From contig CAJTER010000041.1 in NCBI GenBank assembly GCA_910575405.1, positions 1 to 35,783 on the forward strand: DNA of 35,783 nt, in the 5' to 3' direction. A model generated the notes under the pieces. The model saw only the letters and a program-made list of their open reading frames with translations. It made no database searches and was not told where the DNA came from. The DNA comes from Clostridia bacterium (GTDB lineage Bacteria; Bacillota; Clostridia; Peptostreptococcales; Anaerovoracaceae). The translations under genes were made by a program, and so were the position numbers. Below, in pieces: positions 23,260-31,750 of the stretch (positions are counted from its first letter, which is position 1; each line of letters opens with the position of its first letter).

Positions 23260-23494
23260 TTTGTTTAAATATAAATAGACATATGCGGCAGAACATAATA
23301 TGTAAGGTAACACCCAACAACTGCTGCCTGACCGGCAATGTCCTCGCAGCTTAAAATCCAGCAGAGCTGCGCATTATCGCTATAGTCAAAATTATAATGA
23401 AATGCGGAAAAAAGACTATTAGCCGATAGGGCCAATTCTATGAAATTTCGACAAAATTGGAGCAAATGCCATATGATCCATGTGGGTTATAGTG

Positions 23495-23506
23495 TTGAAA
23501 TTTCAA
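23495..23506. repeat. Palindrome TTGAAATTTCAA, also found at 935-946
   Basis: A perfect 12-base palindrome; with its 3' flank the 16 bases TTGAAATTTCAACGAA recur exactly at 935-950. A looser relative (TATGAAATTTCGACAAA) lies about 60 bases upstream. Function unknown. Confidence 0.35.
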
Positions 23507-23560
23507 CGAATTTGGATGAAATGGGAAAACAGGGGAAGGAGCGGGCAAATGAGGAAAATA

Positions 23561-23607
23561 AAAGCGCCGGCGGGCGCGGGATTTCTGTCCGGCCAGTCGG
23601 CGCTTTT
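23561..23607. terminator. Hairpin between the surface-protein and saccharopine-dehydrogenase-like genes
   Basis: AAAGCGCCG (23561-23569) with CGGCGCTTTT (23598-23607), GC-rich centre, A/T runs on both sides. It lies downstream of the minus-strand surface-protein gene and fits an intrinsic terminator in either direction. Confidence 0.65.
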
Positions 23608-23649
23608 CTGTATCCATGGTTCTTTGATAATTAAGGATAACAATCTTTA

Positions 23650-25074
23650 CTATATAATTTCATTACCCACACGATTTCTGTGAATGCGCAAAGCAATCGA
23701 GAGACTGCCTGCCGCTGCCAAGATCAGATATAAAACCAAAAGCATGGATGCGCTGTCATCCCCGGTCTGTGGGTAAGCGTTTGCCATTCCCTGTCCGTAG
23801 GATGCAGTTACAAAAGCTGCTGCCGAATTTTGTCCGGCTCCATACTCGATTTGTACATCGGAAGCCGGTTTACCGGAACCATCGGTAATAATCTGAACTG
23901 GAAGAATATCAAACAAATCGGATGTGGTGACTTTTCCGTTTTTCGGAAGGACAAGCCTGCTGTTTTTGCTGATGTTGATATGTCCCATAGCCAGCATAGG
24001 CAGTACGTCTGCCTCAGCTGTCTTCATCCCGGACGCTGTTACACTTCCGCCGGGAGCCAGATCAATATTAATATCTCTGCCTGCTGTCATCATGGCAACC
24101 GGAAGTCCCATCTCAAGCGCGGGAGCCAGCTCTTTGGTAGGCCGGGCAGTTACGCGGGATGTACCGGTAATATTGATATCCCTGTCAGCCGCAAAAATTC
24201 CGCCTGTTACCGTTGCATTACGGAAGTTCAGGTCATTGAAAGCCGTCATTCCGGCAGTCAGATCCAGTCTGCTGTTTTTCTTGCCAATAACGGTCACATC
24301 GCCTGATCCGACGACTGCGCTGACTTTGTTCGTTCCCTTTAAAATCAGGGTCAGATCTGTTTTATCTTCTTCATTCTGCCCGGAAACGATCTGGACTTCA
24401 TGTTTGCCATGATCCAGATTGTCCAGAGTCAGGGTGGAAGCTGCCAGCGTGCAGAGGATGATCAGATTGTCAGTAGCTGTGCCGCTGACTGTCATACCGT
24501 CTTTGCTGATGGTCAGGGTCTGTTCCTTGGAATCATATACCCAGTCCTTTCCCTCTACACCGCCGCTCACTTTGATGCCGTTTACTGTTTTTTCCGCAGT
24601 AACGGACTTCTTTTGCGCGGGAGCGGAAGCTTTGGGCTGCGGATTTGCGGTGCTTTCTTTGGCAGCATCCATTTCTTCCGCATCCCTGGCCTGAGTGTCG
24701 ACAGCTTCCTGTTGCTCTTCATCTGCGTCCTTTGTTTGCGCGGGCTGCGCGGTGCTGGTTTCCTGCGTCTGCTGCGGAGTTTCAGCCTGTTCCTCAGATG
24801 AAGGCTCAGTAGCTGCTTCAGATGGATCAGCCGCCTGAATACCACTTGGCTCAGAAGGCTCGGGCACAGATGTGCTTTCGGCAGCTGGCGCTTGCGTCTG
24901 AATCTGGACAGTGCTTTCCTGCGCGGACTCTGTCTGATGAGCCGGTTCTGTCTGAGCTGCCTCAGAGGCCTGAGCTGGTTCCGCTTCTGCGGCAAAGGCT
25001 GCGGCGGGGCTCAGGGTCATGGCCATAAGCAGTGAGATGCACAGGAAAAACGAAATAAATTTCCTTTTCTCCAT
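23650..25074 (-). CDS. Cell-wall-anchored surface protein (YPQTG sortase motif)
   Basis: 474 residues. Signal peptide 1-29 (FISFFLCISLLMAMTLSPAA). Residues about 30-170 are a low-complexity Ala/Glu/Gln/Thr/Ser/Pro stalk. Residues about 170-425 contain short beta repeats (TLTISKDGMTVSG, INITGTSRVTA, INIDLAPGGSVTA) suggesting a beta-helix. The C-terminus has YPQTG at 434-438, a hydrophobic segment MLLVLYLILAAAGSLSIAL and basic HRNR: a cell-wall sorting signal with Tyr in place of Leu. A sortase would link it to peptidoglycan. ATG 25074 follows AAAGGAGG. The ligand is unknown; adhesion is a guess. Confidence 0.82.
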   Translation of the reverse strand: MEKRKFISFFLCISLLMAMTLSPAAAFAAEAEPAQASEAAQTEPAHQTESAQESTVQIQTQAPAAESTSVPEPSEPSGIQAADPSEAATEPSSEEQAETPQQTQETSTAQPAQTKDADEEQQEAVDTQARDAEEMDAAKESTANPQPKASAPAQKKSVTAEKTVNGIKVSGGVEGKDWVYDSKEQTLTISKDGMTVSGTATDNLIILCTLAASTLTLDNLDHGKHEVQIVSGQNEEDKTDLTLILKGTNKVSAVVGSGDVTVIGKKNSRLDLTAGMTAFNDLNFRNATVTGGIFAADRDINITGTSRVTARPTKELAPALEMGLPVAMMTAGRDINIDLAPGGSVTASGMKTAEADVLPMLAMGHINISKNSRLVLPKNGKVTTSDLFDILPVQIITDGSGKPASDVQIEYGAGQNSAAAFVTASYGQGMANAYPQTGDDSASMLLVLYLILAAAGSLSIALRIHRNRVGNEII

Positions 25075-25239
25075 TAAGTACCTCCTTTCTACAATATTCG
25101 TACTTATAGGCTACCACAAATATTTTTTCGCGCAATGCTTTTTTTCATATTTCCAATTATTTTAAAGAAGTTGTAAGAAAAACATCGCGAGTCCACCGTC
25201 TGTTTCGGCTGATCACGGGTGCAAAGCTTTTCACGGCGC

Positions 25240-25268
25240 TTGTTAATTTGCCGGATTTCCCGTATAAT
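25240..25268 (+). promoter_or_regulatory. Promoter of the DUF3791/DUF3990 operon
   Basis: TTGTTA (25240-25245), 17-base spacer, TATAAT (25263-25268), 36 bases before ATG 25304. Confidence 0.7.
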
Positions 25269-25303
25269 AAAGGCAGGATTGTATCACTAGGGGGGGAAGG
25301 ACG

Positions 25304-25537
25304 ATGAATGAGGAGCAGCAGATAACATACATGCAGGCGCGCATTATCAGGCTGGCTACGGAAGAATGGAACGCTTCACTTGCGGAAATCGTTGCGCTGT
25401 TTGCGGAGTTTCATGTACTTGCGGTAATAAGGGACTGCTTTGACGTGTTTCATGCGGAGGGTGATTTCGCAGTTCTGGAAGAAATTAGGAAATACTTAAT
25501 TCATAGAGGAGCGAAATTCAATGCAGAGCTTGACTGA
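25304..25537 (+). CDS. DUF3791-family small protein
   Basis: 77 helical residues containing TEEWNASLAEIVALFAEFHV and ending YLIHRGAKFNAELD, a pattern I associate with DUF3791. Members are found next to DUF3990 proteins and are thought to be their antitoxin or accessory factor. The stop overlaps the DUF3990 start by 17 bases. ATG 25304 follows GGGGGGAAGGACG. Confidence 0.75.
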   Translation: MNEEQQITYMQARIIRLATEEWNASLAEIVALFAEFHVLAVIRDCFDVFHAEGDFAVLEEIRKYLIHRGAKFNAELD

Positions 25538-26084
25538 TGGGATTATTCTGTACCATGGCAGTTATTGTGAAATCAAAAAGCCGGATATTTTACAGGAAGA
25601 ACGGTACAAGGATTTTGGACAGGGGTTTTATCTGACCTCTTCCAAAGTACAGGCTGAAGGCTTTATCAAAACTTCGCTCAAGAAAGCCCTCATAAAGGGA
25701 CGCGCGGATGCAAGCCCAAATTATGGCTATGTTTCATCTTTTCGATTTAAACAGGACGAGGGACTAAACATACGCAGCTTTCCTTCGGCGGATGTTGACT
25801 GGCTGCATTGCGTTGTAGCACACAGGCGAAAAAACACCTTCGAGCATATTGTGGAAGGGATGATGAAGTACGATATTATTGCGGGTAAAATAGCCAATGA
25901 TAACACCAATGCCACAATCGCGGCATATATTGCCATGGCATATGGCGAAATTGGCTCACAGTCAGCGGATGAAATATGTATCGGCCTTCTGCTGCCTGAG
26001 CGGCTGCAGGATCAATTTTGCTTTAGAACGGCGAAAGCCACGAAGCAGCTTTCTTTTATTAGGAGTGAACAAATATGGATATAA
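25521..26084 (+). CDS. DUF3990 protein, ADP-ribosyltransferase-like toxin
   Basis: 187 residues. ILYHGSYCEIKKPDI followed by DFGQGFYLTSS is the N-terminal signature of DUF3990 and resembles the NAD-binding His and Tyr strands of ADP-ribosyltransferase folds. The C-terminal DQFCFRTAKATKQLSFI is the other conserved block. The toxin role is inferred from the fold and from the two small partners that overlap it on both sides (17 and 10 bases). The target is unknown. Confidence 0.72.
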   Translation: MQSLTDGIILYHGSYCEIKKPDILQEERYKDFGQGFYLTSSKVQAEGFIKTSLKKALIKGRADASPNYGYVSSFRFKQDEGLNIRSFPSADVDWLHCVVAHRRKNTFEHIVEGMMKYDIIAGKIANDNTNATIAAYIAMAYGEIGSQSADEICIGLLLPERLQDQFCFRTAKATKQLSFIRSEQIWI

Positions 26085-26287
26085 AACCAGAAAAGAAGCA
26101 TAACGCCATTGATCTGCTTATCACTATGGTTGTCGATGAACTGTCCAAGGAATTAAATGCAGATCCGGATGAGATATGCCTGGATTTCTTGTCTTCCAGC
26201 ACAGGAAAGCTGCTATATGATGAGGAGTCCAAGCTGTGGTGGTGCGGGCCATCCTATATAGCGGAGCTATACAAGGAGTGCCATTAA
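26075..26287 (+). CDS. Small DUF3791-like partner protein
   Basis: 70 residues. DLLITMVVDELSKELNADPD then FLSSSTGKLLYDEESKLWWC and GPSYIAELY, a recurrent short protein at DUF3990 loci. ATG 26075 follows AGGAGTGAACAAAT and overlaps the DUF3990 stop, so all three proteins come from one coupled message. It may be the antitoxin, or share that role with the first gene. Confidence 0.7.
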   Translation: MDIKPEKKHNAIDLLITMVVDELSKELNADPDEICLDFLSSSTGKLLYDEESKLWWCGPSYIAELYKECH

Positions 26288-26341
26288 AGCTGCTGCAGGA
26301 CCTAATGTAAGTAATAAAGAAATACGGAGAGGAACAAAAAC

Positions 26342-26974
26342 ATGGAGAACAACAAGCTGAGCTGCGTAGACTGCGCAGTGCGAAACTGCGAATTTCAGGA
26401 TCGGATGTACCCGGATTTCTGCCTGACGACGAGCCTCAGGCAGGAGCAGAGGGACAAGGTTATGAAGCGGTATGAAGAGGAAGAAAACCACTGTATCATG
26501 TGCGCTGCCGCTGAGGTAGAAACGGAAGGCTACCTGAAGCAGTGCCGTGTGGAAGAGGTGATCCATTTTGCGCAGAAAATCGGCGCCAAAAAACTGGGTA
26601 TCGCCACCTGCGTAGGGCTTTTGCGGGAATCCAGGACCCTGGCCAAAATCCTCAGAAGCCACGGCTTTGAAGTGTACGGAGCAGCCTGCAAGGTAGGGGC
26701 TGTGCGAAAGACCGAGGTGGGAATCGACCCCAAATGCGAGGAAATCGGCGCTTCCATGTGCAATCCCATCATGCAGGCGGAGCTGCTCAATGAAGCGAGC
26801 ACAGATCTGAATCTGGTAATGGGCCTCTGCGTAGGCCACGACAGCCTGTTTTACAAATATTCCGAGGCACTGGCAACTACAGTCGTCACCAAGGATCGGG
26901 TCCTGGGCCACAATCCGGTGGCTGCTCTTTATACGGCGGAAAGCTATTACAGCAAGCTCATCAAGGAAGAATGA
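26342..26974 (+). CDS. DUF1847 cysteine-rich protein
   Basis: 210 residues. The Cys clusters C-VD-C-AVRN-C near the N-terminus, C-IM-C (NHCIMCAAAEVE), and later C positions (ATCVGLL, GAACKVGAV, MGLCVGHD) fit the DUF1847 metal-binding family of anaerobes. Its biochemical role is unknown; the Cys pattern suggests an iron-sulfur cluster or zinc. It starts 54 bases after the DUF3990 operon and may be separate. The 26975-27111 gap shows nothing clear. Confidence 0.85.
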   Translation: MENNKLSCVDCAVRNCEFQDRMYPDFCLTTSLRQEQRDKVMKRYEEEENHCIMCAAAEVETEGYLKQCRVEEVIHFAQKIGAKKLGIATCVGLLRESRTLAKILRSHGFEVYGAACKVGAVRKTEVGIDPKCEEIGASMCNPIMQAELLNEASTDLNLVMGLCVGHDSLFYKYSEALATTVVTKDRVLGHNPVAALYTAESYYSKLIKEE

Positions 26975-27111
26975 AGAAGGAAGAGCAGGGCTTTTCATTC
27001 AGACATTAACGCTGCTTAAAAACGCCCGAATATAAGGAAGAGCTGCTGCAGGATTAAGACGATTTGGTATGATATTGTACGGACTACCTGACAATTGGGG
27101 CGGACAGCATC

Positions 27112-27528
27112 TCACGGATTGATCCAGCGAACCATACCCGCCCCCATGCGGTCGTTGGGCCGGACCTCAAAGCCGAACTTTTCATAAAAGCCTTCGTTTC
27201 CCGTAGTGGCCATGAGATTCACCATAATGCAGAGCCCCTCCCTTCCCAGAGAATCCAGCCACTCGTTGATATTGGTAAGAAGCTGCCTTCCGATGCCGCG
27301 CCCCTGATAAGCGGGCAGCACCATCACATCTACAATCAGCGTCATATATCCCCCGTCGCTGATGACCCGGGCCATGCCAACGGGCGTATCATCATCCCAG
27401 GCAGCCGTAAGATAAGCCGAATTTTTCAGTCCTCTTTCCGCCTGAGCCAGATCAAGGCCCTTCCAGCCCACAGCCAGCCGCATATTGTTATACGCCTCTG
27501 CAGGAATTTCAGATTTATAAACGATCAT
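27112..27528 (-). CDS. GNAT-family N-acetyltransferase
   Basis: 138 residues from ATG 27528, which follows AAGGGGAGACTGATT; the 25 residues upstream in the open frame are not supported. Motif A is VLPAYQGRGIGRQLL, the acetyl-CoA pyrophosphate loop, after strand MTLIVDVMV. C-terminal GNEGFYEKFGFEVRP is the usual GNAT motif B. Substrate unknown. It stands alone, convergent with DUF1847. Confidence 0.9.
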   Translation of the reverse strand: MIVYKSEIPAEAYNNMRLAVGWKGLDLAQAERGLKNSAYLTAAWDDDTPVGMARVISDGGYMTLIVDVMVLPAYQGRGIGRQLLTNINEWLDSLGREGLCIMVNLMATTGNEGFYEKFGFEVRPNDRMGAGMVRWINP

Positions 27529-27710
27529 AATCAGTCTCCCCTTTCCTTGATGCAATAATTGCGATATGCTTAAAATATATATCCTTATATGGGTACTCGG
27601 CAAAATGAGCTTCCTCTGTCAATTATAGCATTTTGCCGCTGGCAAGTGTAGTATCTGATTTATATTTTCATGCAGCGCGGTACTGGCTGGGAAAATTTTT
27701 TAAAATGCGT

Positions 27711-27739
27711 GCAACAGAAAGGGGCGGAACAGAGTCTAA
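27711..27739 (+). promoter_or_regulatory. Possible ECF-sigma-dependent promoter (autoregulation)
   Basis: GCAAC (27711-27715) and GTCTAA (27734-27739) resemble the -35 AAC and -10 GTC blocks used by ECF sigma factors, 40 bases before the sigma gene. Confidence 0.4.
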
Positions 27740-27780
27740 TAAGTGGAGGCCGGCAAAGGAAGACGGAAAGGAGGAATGCT

Positions 27781-28359
27781 ATGGATCGTAGTTCGAATGA
27801 GATGGCGCGGGAGCAGGAACGCCAGATTGAGCTGGAAATGGAGCAGCTGGTGCGCCAGGCCAAAGATGGGAGCGCCCGAGCCTTCTCCATGTTGTACGAA
27901 AGTGTGTATGGGGATCTATATCGCTTTGCCTTTTATACTATGAAACAGCAGCAGGATGCGGAGGATGCGGTTAGCGAGGCAGTGATAAAAGCCTTTGAAA
28001 ATATCGGCGCCTTAAAAAAAGCGGAGGCCTTCAAAAGCTGGATGTTCCAGATTCTGGTCAACTGCTGCCGGACAAAGCTAAAAGACAGGAGCCTGCAGGA
28101 AGCGGCCCAAGGGGATGGGCCGGAGCTGGCAGAGCCGGATACAGGAACGCCGGGAGCCGATCTGGGGCTTAGCCTGAGAGAAGCCTTTGAAACCCTTTCC
28201 GATGAGGAGCGGATGATCATCGCCCTGTCCGTATTCGGCGGATACAAAAGCGGAGAAATTGGGAAGCAGCTACAGCTGCCTGCGGCTACAGTACGATCAA
28301 AGCTGCGCCGCGGGCTTCACAAAATGAGGGAATTTTTGGGAGAGGAGGAGAATGGATGA
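27781..28359 (+). CDS. ECF-type RNA polymerase sigma factor
   Basis: 192 residues from ATG 27781, 6 bases after AAAGGAGG. Region 2 is about 35-100 (AFSMLYESVYGDLYRFAFYT, QDAEDAVSEAVIKAFENI, SWMFQILVNCCR) and region 4 is about 140-185 (LSDEERMIIALSVFGGYKSG, TVRSKLRRGLHKMREFL). The stop overlaps the start of the next gene (ATGA), the classic sigma/anti-sigma arrangement. Confidence 0.9.
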   Translation: MDRSSNEMAREQERQIELEMEQLVRQAKDGSARAFSMLYESVYGDLYRFAFYTMKQQQDAEDAVSEAVIKAFENIGALKKAEAFKSWMFQILVNCCRTKLKDRSLQEAAQGDGPELAEPDTGTPGADLGLSLREAFETLSDEERMIIALSVFGGYKSGEIGKQLQLPAATVRSKLRRGLHKMREFLGEEENG

Positions 28360-30302
28360 AGGAAAGAGACTGGCTGGAAAGGCTGAAACAAGAAGGGGAA
28401 CAAATACCGGTGCCGGAAAATCTGGAGCCGGAGGCTGTGCGGCAGATGCTGGAGAAAAAGGACAGCGAGCTGCCTGAGCAAAAGCAGGCTGGGGCCGCAC
28501 ACGTGCCGCAAGCCGCCGCTGCAGCGCGAAGGCCCTTTAAGTGGAAGCGGATGGCAGCAGCGGCAGCGGCTCTGATACTTGTCTGCGGCGGAATTGGAAT
28601 CGGCATGAGCCAAAGCAAAGAAGCGTCAAAGGAAGCGCCCGCGCAAAAGCCTGCTCTGGTGGCCAGCGAAGAGCAAAAGGGGGATTACGGCCAGATTTAC
28701 GATCTGCTGAAGGAGCTTTCACCGGAATACGGCGAGATGATATGTATGGACCTGGCACAGAAAGATATGGCAGCGGATACAGCAGGCATGGAATCAGCCA
28801 AACAGGCCCTGGGCAGCCCGCAAAGCCGCTCGGCAGAAAGCAGTGCTTCCGCTGAGTCTAGCGCTTCTGAAGGAGACTTTTCCGGCACAAACCTGCAGAC
28901 AAAGGGCGTAGATGAGGGGGACATCGTCAAAACCGACGGCGACTGCATTTACACGCTGGATCAGAACTATAATACCATCACCATCGTGCGGGCAAAGGGA
29001 AAGGCTATGAAAAAGCTTTCCGTCATCAACCTGAGAGAAGACTTTTTCGCAAACGAATTTTACGTGGCGGGAAACCAGCTTTCCATCCTGGGAGGACTGC
29101 CCGCGGAAGGAAAGGAACCTGAAAAAACAGTAACATACACCTATGATATCAGCGACCGGGAAAAGCCCAAAAAGGCCGGAACCGTAAGCCAGAGCGGAAT
29201 CTTCAGCTCCAGCAGGTTGCAGGGGAACTGCCTTTACGTATTCAGCAGCTATTATCCCAGCCTGCCCGACGACAAAGCCAAAACCGAGGAATACATCCCG
29301 CAGGCAGGCGGCAAGCTCATAGAACTGCCGGGCATCATCGTTCCACAGGAGCCGGATTCACCGGGATACCTGGTTATGGCAGCGGTTGACCTGGAAAAGC
29401 CCGACCGCACCAGCGACCGCAAGGCCGTGCTTTCCTCGGCGGAAACCTTTTACGTGAGCCAGGAACACATCTACGCGGCAGCGGCAGACGGGCAGGACAG
29501 ACGATCTACAGAAATCCGCAAGTTTTCCTACAAAGGCGGCAAGATCGACTACGCCTCCAAAGGAAGCGTAAAGGGCTATCTGGAAAACTCCTTTTCCATG
29601 GACGAATACAAGGGATACCTGCGGCTGGTGACAACCTTAGATACGGTCAGCGGCGGAAGCTACAACAACGTATACGTGCTGGACGAAGCCATGAAGGTGA
29701 AGGGAAGCATCCTAAAGCTGGCCAAGGACGAGCGAATCTACTCAGCCCGCTTTATGGGAGACGAGGGCTACTTCGTAACCTTCCGGGAAACGGATCCCCT
29801 CTTTTCCGTGGACTTTTCCAATCCGGAAGACCCTAAGATCATCGGCCAGCTGAAAATCCCCGGCTTTTCCGAATACCTGCATTTTTATGACAGGGGAAAG
29901 CTGCTGGGAGTCGGCATGGAAGCAAACAAAAATGGGGAAACGAGAGGTGTCAAGCTGTCCATGTTCGACGTAGCGGACCCGAAAAACGTAAAGGAAGAGA
30001 AAAAATACGTACTGAGGGAAGCTTACGACGCGGAAATTCTCACAAATCACCACGCCATCCTCATTGACCCGGAGAAAAACATCTTCGGCTTTGCCGTAAT
30101 AGAGGATGACAGCGCCAAATACTACCTGTTCCGCTACGACGAGAAAAAGGGCTTCCAGCGCCTTTTCAAAAAAAGCACCGGAAACAGCGGCTACGGCATC
30201 CGGGGCCTGTACATCGGCAGCACCTTCTATCTGGTGCAGGATAATGAAATTACCGCTTATGATATGAAGAAGTTCAAAAAGCTGGCCCGGCTCAGCATCT
30301 GA
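28356..30302 (+). CDS. Membrane-anchored beta-propeller protein, probable anti-sigma partner
   Basis: 648 residues. The N-terminal cytoplasmic part (1-62) would contact the sigma factor, residues about 66-84 form one membrane segment, and a Ser/Ala linker leads to a large extracellular beta-propeller (PF09826-like) beginning NLQTKGVDEGDIVKTDGDCI. Such proteins occur next to ECF sigma genes in clostridia and may sense an envelope signal. The ATGA overlap implies coupled synthesis. Confidence 0.87.
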   Translation: MKERDWLERLKQEGEQIPVPENLEPEAVRQMLEKKDSELPEQKQAGAAHVPQAAAAARRPFKWKRMAAAAAALILVCGGIGIGMSQSKEASKEAPAQKPALVASEEQKGDYGQIYDLLKELSPEYGEMICMDLAQKDMAADTAGMESAKQALGSPQSRSAESSASAESSASEGDFSGTNLQTKGVDEGDIVKTDGDCIYTLDQNYNTITIVRAKGKAMKKLSVINLREDFFANEFYVAGNQLSILGGLPAEGKEPEKTVTYTYDISDREKPKKAGTVSQSGIFSSSRLQGNCLYVFSSYYPSLPDDKAKTEEYIPQAGGKLIELPGIIVPQEPDSPGYLVMAAVDLEKPDRTSDRKAVLSSAETFYVSQEHIYAAAADGQDRRSTEIRKFSYKGGKIDYASKGSVKGYLENSFSMDEYKGYLRLVTTLDTVSGGSYNNVYVLDEAMKVKGSILKLAKDERIYSARFMGDEGYFVTFRETDPLFSVDFSNPEDPKIIGQLKIPGFSEYLHFYDRGKLLGVGMEANKNGETRGVKLSMFDVADPKNVKEEKKYVLREAYDAEILTNHHAILIDPEKNIFGFAVIEDDSAKYYLFRYDEKKGFQRLFKKSTGNSGYGIRGLYIGSTFYLVQDNEITAYDMKKFKKLARLSI

Positions 30303-30322
30303 GGGCCCGGCAGGCGCTGACG

Positions 30323-30431
30323 CAGGTCACTATATCGTGCTTACTGGCAGGGAGAAAAAAAGACAGGCTGTGAAAAAACACTTCGCATTAAAAATGAGCG
30401 CAGTGACCTGTTTCTATACTTACTCCCTGCC
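30323..30431. repeat. Two interleaved inverted repeats (A-B-A'-B')
   Basis: CAGGTCACT (30323-30331) pairs with AGTGACCTG (30402-30410), and GGCAGGGAG (30346-30354) pairs with CTCCCTGCC (30423-30431). Both 9-bp arms are perfect and each set crosses the other, so an RNA could form a pseudoknot or two exclusive hairpins. The region lies between two convergent transcription units. Confidence 0.55.
30374..30404 (-). terminator. Terminator of the minus-strand small-protein cluster
   Basis: CACTtCGC-ATTAAAAATG-AGCG-CAGTG-type hairpin (30380-30404), followed on the minus strand by six T (30379-30374). Confidence 0.55.
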
Positions 30432-30467
30432 AAACTTTTGTTTCCTTGTAGAAGTCCGGCGCCCTTT

Positions 30468-31185
30468 TCATAGTTTGCATTGATCACTTTTTACACTTAT
30501 ATGACCATAATACTTATAATGCCAGCCAGTTCCGCTGCACGCTTCACTCTGCTTCACAATCTCCTTGAATGTAGCTGGTCTTATAGAAAACCTCTGCTGG
30601 CTGCCGGCATAATATCCGAAACTATGCAATGCTGTTGCCTTATTATATTTTATCTCGCCGCCAGTATGCACCGAATAAATACGCTCTGGCTTTGCAGTAC
30701 CGCCCAGGTTTAGCTTTAAAATATATGTCCTGCGTGCGGCATATTTTTTGTAGGTCCAATTTGCTTTGGCAGCAGCCTTTGCCTTCTTCTGTCCATGATA
30801 AATCAATGGCAATCTGTTTTGGGTTTTCTTTATCGTATGACATCATAAATGAAACGACTTCCTGATAGGATTCCATTAAAATCATTTTTTGTTCCCAGGA
30901 GGGGACATTGACCTTTTCCGGTTCTGCTTTTTCGTTTATAAGATGTGGGGTTCCATCGACGGTTACCCATATACGTAAATCTTCTGGAAAAGGATTTTCC
31001 CCTTTGTAAAAGAGATATCCCGCTTTTGCGCCATGAGGATCCCCGTAAACTTTTATAACACAGGCCGACCAATTACTGTCATCGCTTTCCGCGTATAAAA
31101 CAGATTTCCTTTCGTTCTGTACAAGGGCAATTGCAGCCGCGATTACAATTAAAACGGCAAAACAAATGATTAAAGACCTTTTCAC
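30468..31185 (-). pseudogene. Frameshifted membrane-anchored protein (about 239 aa intact)
   Basis: GTG 31185, 5 bases after AGGAGG, starts a protein with an N-terminal membrane segment (IICFAVLIVIAAAIALV). The frame reads well to about IDLSWTEEGK. Near 30775-30795 good coding moves to the next frame (AKANWTYKKYAARRTYILKL, then YSVHTGGEIKYNK) to the stop at 30468; the first frame continues as unlikely sequence to 30643. A single-base change is the simplest cause. Family unknown; the type fits an exported or surface-tethered small protein. Confidence 0.6.
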
Positions 31186-31230
31186 TTCGACCTCCTAAAA
31201 TTTTAAAGCTCTGTAAGATACCATCCACAT

Positions 31231-31455
31231 CTACTTAAGTCTTTTTATCGCATCAAGAACCAGAAGAACGCTGATTATGAGTGCTGTAAAAAGGAATATG
31301 CAGTCCAAAGCATATCTTACGAAGTAAAAATATTCGGGAGGCCCATCTTCTGGAAAAGTAAATTGTCTTCCCAACATATGAGGGATTCGGCTCCCTGCCA
31401 GCAAAACAATAACTGATATTGCGAGTGATATTTCATATAGTTTTCCTTTGTTCAT
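31231..31455 (-). CDS. Small membrane protein (74 aa)
   Basis: Two hydrophobic segments, about residues 9-22 (ISLAISVIVLLAG) and 48-68 (CIFLFTALIISVLLVLDAI), with a short Lys-rich tail. ATG 31455 follows AGGAGGACACATCC. It lies between other small minus-strand genes of the same type. No family recognised. Confidence 0.65.
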   Translation of the reverse strand: MNKGKLYEISLAISVIVLLAGSRIPHMLGRQFTFPEDGPPEYFYFVRYALDCIFLFTALIISVLLVLDAIKRLK

Positions 31456-31495
31456 GGATGTGTCCTCCTACTCTCATAACTCCGAACTTGTTGTT

Positions 31496-31729
31496 TCACT
31501 TCATTCTTTTTAATTTACCATAATACAGAACTACTGCTAAGCCCACTGTTATCGTTATTATCGAATTGCTTATATATGCGATTAAAACTAAAAAGATTCT
31601 AAAGAGTATTGGAGAATAATACAAGTTCACCAAAAATACTGCTAAGAGAAGCGCCAGGCTAAATATGGCCAAATGCTTAAACACCCGAAAAAGCCCATAT
31701 AGATTTCCAAATGTATCATTTTTGTTCAT
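31496..31729 (-). CDS. Small membrane protein (77 aa)
   Basis: Two membrane segments, about 18-37 (LAIFSLALLLAVFLVNLYY) and 43-69 (IFLVLIAYISNSIITITVGLA), basic end KLKRMK. ATG 31729 follows AAAGGAAGAAGAC. Topology and size are like the neighbour at 31231-31455, suggesting two related subunits, perhaps an immunity or stress function; the role is unknown. Confidence 0.65.
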   Translation of the reverse strand: MNKNDTFGNLYGLFRVFKHLAIFSLALLLAVFLVNLYYSPILFRIFLVLIAYISNSIITITVGLAVVLYYGKLKRMK

Positions 31730-31750
31730 GTCTTCTTCCTTTCTTTTAAA

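Noticed and set aside
23265-23465. Minus-strand 66-aa ORF upstream of the saccharopine-dehydrogenase-like gene
   Set aside because: No ribosome site and no protein-like pattern; the region is more likely promoter/leader.
24582-24995. Arg/Lys/Leu-rich minus-strand ORF
   Set aside because: Another frame of the low-complexity stalk of the surface protein; no start signals.
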